DNA of 64,000 nt, from positions 1 through 64,000 of the forward strand of contig JAHHHN010000007.1 of NCBI GenBank assembly GCA_019359325.1. The letters run 5' to 3'. Both the position numbers and the translations under genes were made by a program. Numbering within the stretch: the first letter of the stretch is position 1; each line of letters starts with the position of its first letter. This stretch comes from Mojavia pulchra JT2-VF2 (GTDB lineage Bacteria > Cyanobacteriota > Cyanobacteriia > Cyanobacteriales > Nostocaceae). Below the pieces are notes generated by a model. The model was not told the origin of the DNA. It saw only the letters and a program-made list of their open reading frames with translations, and did not search any database. Of the stretch, positions 60,736 to 64,000 are shown in pieces.

Positions 60736-61090
60736 AACAATTCACTCCTCATCCTGTCACATTCACTACTTTCTAACTCTGTTTTGCCCAAACAGACTAG
60801 AAATCTAACATCTGCTGATTTTTAGCTATTAAAGTCGGCTTTTTTGATAATTTTGAACTGTTAGTTACGTGTTCTCCTGTTTACGACTACTTGCATTTAC
60901 AAGAAATAAATGGCAATATCATTAACTCTTGACTTCAGCACAAACCTAGTGATTGACTAAGATTGACTAAGAATGCATCTTACCCAATCCACCAAATTTG
61001 TAAAAAATATATTGATTATACAGGTAGATTTTTGATAGCTAGTTTCAGCAAAAGTTCTTAAATTATTTGTAACATTACGAACTTACCCTT
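60736..61090. other. Divergent spacer adk / CobO-like
   Basis: AT-rich promoter region. GATTGACTAA occurs twice in tandem (60952-60972). No RNA gene or clear operator. Confidence 0.35.
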
Positions 61091-61627
61091 ATGATTGCCC
61101 AGCTAGACACCCCAAGTGTAAATTCGACCCCGAACCTACCATATCCTTTAGAAGGACTAGTGCAAGTTTTCACTAGCTCTCACCGTAACTTTTTTACTAG
61201 TGTTATGGCACAAGCACTGAGAATTGCCGGTCAAGGGACATCAGTGTTAGTGGTACAGTTCCTCAAAGGCGGGATTCGCCAAGGACATGAACGACCCATG
61301 CAAATGGGACAAAATTTAGATTGGATTCGTTGTGATATTCCCCGTTGCATCGATACACCACAGCTAGACGACACGGAAAATGAAGCTTTACAAAAGCTGT
61401 GGCAACATACACAAAAAGTAGTATTTGAAGGTAAGTATTCTCTTGTCGTCTTAGATGAGTTAAGTTTAGCGATTAACTTTGGTTTAATCCCAGAAACCGA
61501 AGTTTTAGCATTTTTGGCAAAACGCCCTCCCCATGTCGACATCATCCTCACCGGGCCCGAAATGCCGAAATCTCTTCTAGATGTGGCAGACCAAATTACC
61601 GAAATTCGTCGCAGCCATCGTCCGTAA
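61091..61627 (+). CDS. CobO/BtuR-like protein lacking the P-loop
   Basis: A 178-residue protein aligned along its length with ATP:corrinoid adenosyltransferases (CobO/BtuR): VQVFTSSHRNFFTSVMAQAL, VLVVQFLKGGIRQG, SLVVLDELSLAINFGLIP and DIILTGPEMPKSLLDVADQI. Where those enzymes have GNGKGKTT, this one has SSHRNFFT, so the nucleotide P-loop is gone. It probably does not adenosylate cobalamin; it might bind another ligand or regulate. It ends 55 bp before dcd on the same strand, so the two may be cotranscribed. Confidence 0.8.
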   Translation: MIAQLDTPSVNSTPNLPYPLEGLVQVFTSSHRNFFTSVMAQALRIAGQGTSVLVVQFLKGGIRQGHERPMQMGQNLDWIRCDIPRCIDTPQLDDTENEALQKLWQHTQKVVFEGKYSLVVLDELSLAINFGLIPETEVLAFLAKRPPHVDIILTGPEMPKSLLDVADQITEIRRSHRP

Positions 61628-61682
61628 ATAATGTGTCAGTTCACGATATCCTATTATTTCTGTGTGAATTACCTGTGAATCT

Positions 61683-62282
61683 GTGATTAAGAACGATATT
61701 TGGATTACGGAAATGGCTAAGAAGGGTATGATTTCGCCCTTTGAACCAAGTTTAATCCGCAAAGTGCAACAAAACCCAGAGATAGGGACAAAACCAGTAA
61801 TCAGCTATGGTCTGTCTTCCTATGGCTACGATATCCGTCTTTCCTCGAATGAGTTCCGCATTTTTCGTCACATTCCGGGGACTGTAATTGATCCCAAAAA
61901 TTTTAATCCTCAAAATCTAGAATCAACGCCACTTCATACAGATAGCAACGGCAGTTACTTTATCTTGCCCGCCCACTCCTATGGTTTGGGTGTTGCCCTA
62001 GAAAAACTAGAAGTTCCAAATAATATCACTGTGATTTGCATTGGCAAATCTACGTATGCACGTTGTGGAATAATAGCAAATTTAACTCCTGCTGAAGCGG
62101 CATGGAGAGGTCATCTGACCCTAGAATTTTCTAATTCTTCTAGTGCCGACTGTCGCATCTACGCTAATGAAGGAGTTGTGCAGTTGCTGTTTTTAGAAGG
62201 CGAACCCTGCGCTATAAGTTACGAAGCCCGTCAAGGTAAATATCAGGATCAATTAGAAATTGTGACGTTAGCTAAAGTCTAA
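61683..62282 (+). CDS. dcd: dCTP deaminase
   Basis: A 199-residue enzyme converting dCTP to dUTP, from a GTG start. IKNDIWITEMAKKGMISPFE, SYGLSSYGYDIRLS, ICIGKSTYARCGIIANLTP (Ser and Arg of the active site) and WRGHLTLEFSNSS with the catalytic Glu are present, ending GKYQDQ. Trimeric dUTPase fold. Feeds the thymidylate route; thyX lies 505 bp away on the opposite strand, which suits pyrimidine deoxynucleotide supply. Confidence 0.96.
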   Translation: MIKNDIWITEMAKKGMISPFEPSLIRKVQQNPEIGTKPVISYGLSSYGYDIRLSSNEFRIFRHIPGTVIDPKNFNPQNLESTPLHTDSNGSYFILPAHSYGLGVALEKLEVPNNITVICIGKSTYARCGIIANLTPAEAAWRGHLTLEFSNSSSADCRIYANEGVVQLLFLEGEPCAISYEARQGKYQDQLEIVTLAKV

Positions 62283-62350
62283 TTTTTGAATTTTGAATTA
62301 GCACAGCGACTAGTACAATGCCTTACGAAACGGTAATTACGAATTATGAA

Positions 62351-62452
62351 TTAGAAATTACAAATTCCGCGCAGCGGTACTAGGGTGCTAATCTCGCTAA
62401 AGGGCTTCTTCAACTTTTTGCTCAGGAGATTTTCGTCAAGCAGAATTAGCAC
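62351..62452 (-). pseudogene. DUF5615-type PIN-like toxin, truncated
   Basis: Only the first 33 codons remain: GTG start overlapping the antitoxin remnant, then LILLDENLLSKKLKKPF, the DUF5615 (Mut7-C-like) opening with its first acidic pair. The frame then runs through unrelated sequence to a stop. The normal protein has about 110-120 residues. Confidence 0.55.
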
Positions 62453-62686
62453 AAGTAATTTGCTCCTGATTCAGCATTGCTTTTGCAATTATCTCCAATA
62501 CTTGTAAAACCTGAGTTTGTAAATGTGGAAAATCTGTCAAAAATTCTGCGAAACCTGCTTCACCTTCCAAATAGTCGAAAAAGTTTGCAATGGCACTCTT
62601 GTTCCTACAAACACAGGAGTTCCACTCATGATATCTGGATCAAAGTAAATAATTCGGCGATCGCTTAGAACTTTTTGAATATCCAT
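62436..62686 (-). pseudogene. DUF433 antitoxin, frameshifted
   Basis: From the ATG at 62686: MDIQKVLSDRRIIYFDPDIM, SGTPVFVGTRVPLQTF, the DUF433 signature. A single-base change near 62580-62590 then throws it out of frame (stop after 48 codons). The second frame restores DYLEGEAGFAEFLTDFPHLQ and ends EQITCANSA at 62436-62438. It overlaps the toxin fragment, the usual antitoxin-toxin arrangement. Confidence 0.7.
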
Positions 62687-62786
62687 CGTCGCGTAACCAG
62701 TATTTAAATATAAGTCTAATACATATAAGCCTAAACCCTGATTTTGGCTCTTGAGTTAGTTTATCCATCGTACAATTACCTTATTT

Positions 62787-63509
62787 TCAAGGTGCTAATC
62801 TCGCTTTACCCAGACGAGACTTTTCATACCATTCTGCGATCGCTGGAACCCAATCTGCAAAATGAGGCCACATCATTTCGCATAACTTTTGAATTTCAAG
62901 TTGAGCGTCTTTCTTGTTTCTTAAGTCACAAAAATGCAAGAAAGACCTTAAATTAAAACTCACTACAAAATGCTGGCGATAATCAAAAGGCATTTTACCT
63001 CTTGCATGTTCCTCAGACATACCCGCTTCAAAGTCAGCTTTGTAGCGCTTGGCTGCTTCAAAACACCACTCTAAATCTGAGGCTCTTTGCTCTGGTGAAT
63101 AGTAATACTTTTTGCCTTGTCTATCAGTGTAATAACCAACAGGACGCAGATAAAAAACATCTTCGATGTCTTTCTTTCCCTCTACTACATCAATGAATTG
63201 GTTACCAGTATACCTAAAAGATTGGACATCGAATGATACACTAATACGGTGAGTACGGGCCTGCTGCATCACACTGTGGGGAAAGTAGCCACAGTTGAAG
63301 ACTATCTGGGGATGCTCTAAAGGCCCATAATGTCCCCTCTCTCCTGCTAAAAGTCGCTTGACAATAATTTCGCCACATTGTGACTCCGAGGGCCACGAGT
63401 CTCGTTCGTCAAACACGAACCCCTCTGTATAGTCTTGGTGCATGGCGGCATAAATCACCTGCTGAGGGTTTGGTGTTTTGGTAATAACCTCTACTCGGAA
63501 TCGCTGCAT
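62787..63509 (-). CDS. thyX: Flavin-dependent thymidylate synthase ThyX
   Basis: A 240-residue FAD enzyme that makes dTMP from dUMP with methylene-THF and NADPH. The ThyX signature region reads QQARTHRISVSFDVQSFRYT. The canonical R-H-R-x7-S is T-H-R-x7-S here, a variant I recall in other cyanobacterial ThyX. HPQIVFNCGYFPHSVMQQ precedes it and RQHFVVSFNLRSFLHFCDLR carries the second half of the site. Full length. No thyA is visible. dcd lies nearby on the opposite strand. Confidence 0.95.
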   Translation of the reverse strand: MQRFRVEVITKTPNPQQVIYAAMHQDYTEGFVFDERDSWPSESQCGEIIVKRLLAGERGHYGPLEHPQIVFNCGYFPHSVMQQARTHRISVSFDVQSFRYTGNQFIDVVEGKKDIEDVFYLRPVGYYTDRQGKKYYYSPEQRASDLEWCFEAAKRYKADFEAGMSEEHARGKMPFDYRQHFVVSFNLRSFLHFCDLRNKKDAQLEIQKLCEMMWPHFADWVPAIAEWYEKSRLGKARLAP

Positions 63510-63813
63510 GACTGATTTAGGACTGATTGGAGCCTGTTTGTTAGATATCGCTATGCGATCAATTCACCATCATATCTCTTAGACTTCATCTTCAGCAGAC
63601 GAATTGAGTTTACAAAATTTAATGATGCATTACACTTCGTTACATAGTGATTCATAACGGGCGGAAACTGACACAAGAGGGGTAAATCTGGCTTTCTTAA
63701 TTTTGCGAAAATTTGCCAGGAGGGTTTCCAACGCCAGTCGCGCATGGGGGAAACCCCCAAGACTGCGCTGGCTCCTCCGTAGCAAACTTTTCAAGACGAA
63801 TTTTGAATTGGTA
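63510..63813. other. Spacer with palindromic REP-like block
   Basis: GGAGGGTTTCCAACGCCAGT...CTGCGCTGGCTCCTCC (63719-63778) with an internal GGGGGAAACCCCC hairpin is a REP-like repeat. A TTGAATTGGTAT edge (63804-63815), like the right end of the MITE at 4982-5153, lies at the end of nadE. No gene. Confidence 0.5.
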
Positions 63814-64000
63814 TTACTTACTTTGCAGATTGGCATCTTTTCCATCCCCGCATACCAAGGTAGGGGTAGGGATGGTTTTAGCTTGGTAAGCATTTTTCAC
63901 GCCAACCCAGTTGCTAGCAATTGGCATTCGCCAACCAGTACCAAAGGCGCGGTCGGTAATTTTTAGTCCTGGGGGTGCTTGTCGCCGCTTAAATTCGGCA
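63814..64000 (-). CDS. nadE: NAD+ synthase (glutamine-dependent), 3' end only
   Basis: The window cuts this gene; the last 61 codons are visible and the gene continues past 64000. AEFKRRQAPPGLKITDRAFG, then GWRMPIASNWVGV, match the C-terminus of NadE, where the KRRQ/PPG and AFG...RxPI segment lies near the nucleotide site. The enzyme makes NAD+ from deamido-NAD+ using glutamine. A tail of about 30 residues (KNAYQAKTIPTPTLVCGDGK) follows. The stop is at 63814-63816, right at a MITE-type edge, so the tail may derive from repeat DNA. Confidence 0.75.
   Translation of the reverse strand, partial: AEFKRRQAPPGLKITDRAFGTGWRMPIASNWVGVKNAYQAKTIPTPTLVCGDGKDANLQSK

Noticed and set aside
62394-62408. 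Direct repeat GGTGCTAATCTCGCT also at the end of thyX
   Set aside because: Only 15 bp, without other element features; could be a short gene-conversion or deletion scar but nothing more can be supported.

Overview
This window looks like chromosomal DNA from a filamentous, probably heterocyst-forming cyanobacterium (Nostoc, Tolypothrix or Calothrix type). The reasons are the dense GCGATCGC (HIP1) palindromes inside genes and spacers, photosynthesis genes (ycf3, a cytochrome c6), a PirA-like PII-system peptide with an NtcA box, many cyanobacteria-only DUF families, and several families of short palindromic repeats and MITEs in the spacers. All calls were made by reading the sequence; no database search was run.

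Layout. 1-8.3 kb: a damaged HD-domain gene; a cation antiporter-universal stress protein fusion behind what reads as a fluoride riboswitch; a cysteine-rich copper-storage-like protein; htpX; a MITE that cut a nuclease-like gene; aspS; two small unknown genes. 8.5-19.4 kb: pirA-like gene with NtcA site, SAM hydroxide adenosyltransferase, two membrane proteins, a DUF1400-GDSL fusion, dprA, SBP56, a 21-bp tandem array inside an inverted-repeat-bounded element, a Uma2 nuclease, the TIGR02587/TIGR02588 membrane pair, a ChaB-domain protein and a Dps. 19.6-27.5 kb: low-temperature-induced-type protein, a gene-poor 1.1 kb with a tRNA-Lys, polysaccharide deacetylase, HNH nuclease, a ribbon-helix-helix protein, a GAF sensor kinase homologue without its phosphoacceptor histidine, an SRPBCC protein and tRNA-Glu. 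27.8-37.7 kb: HAF-repeat PEP-CTERM protein, a second antiporter (with RCK domain), a cytochrome-b-like protein with half its haem ligands replaced, a lipase-like hydrolase, a TonB-like protein, cytochrome c6, a broken IS5 element and a GNAT/DUF1778 toxin-antitoxin pair. 37.9-51.8 kb: Ser/Thr kinase, a candidate structured RNA, pentapeptide-repeat protein, M20 peptidase, aspartoacylase, hemerythrin, DUF2993/DUF2231/DUF2809/DUF167 proteins, GSTs, an HMCES-type protein, ycf3, gatC. 52-64 kb: aroA, a peroxiredoxin-like protein, an internally deleted IS630 element, M50 peptidase, FHA protein, pgl, rph, an adenylate kinase enlarged by inserted repeats, a P-loop-less CobO-like protein next to dcd, a decayed DUF433/DUF5615 toxin-antitoxin pair, thyX and the 3' end of nadE.

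Themes. Many genes deal with ion, metal and oxidative stress (two antiporters, copper storage, Dps, hemerythrin, GSTs, peroxiredoxin, HtpX). Nucleotide metabolism clusters at the right end (adk, dcd, thyX, rph, nadE). Much of the structure outside genes comes from small mobile or palindromic repeats; some of them have entered coding sequence (adk, IS630 transposase, a nuclease-like gene). The best leads are the riboswitch-controlled antiporter fusion, an unassigned structured RNA near 39.9-40.0 kb, the Asp-for-His pseudokinase, the ligand-poor cytochrome b and the MITE-borne heptad-coding array.
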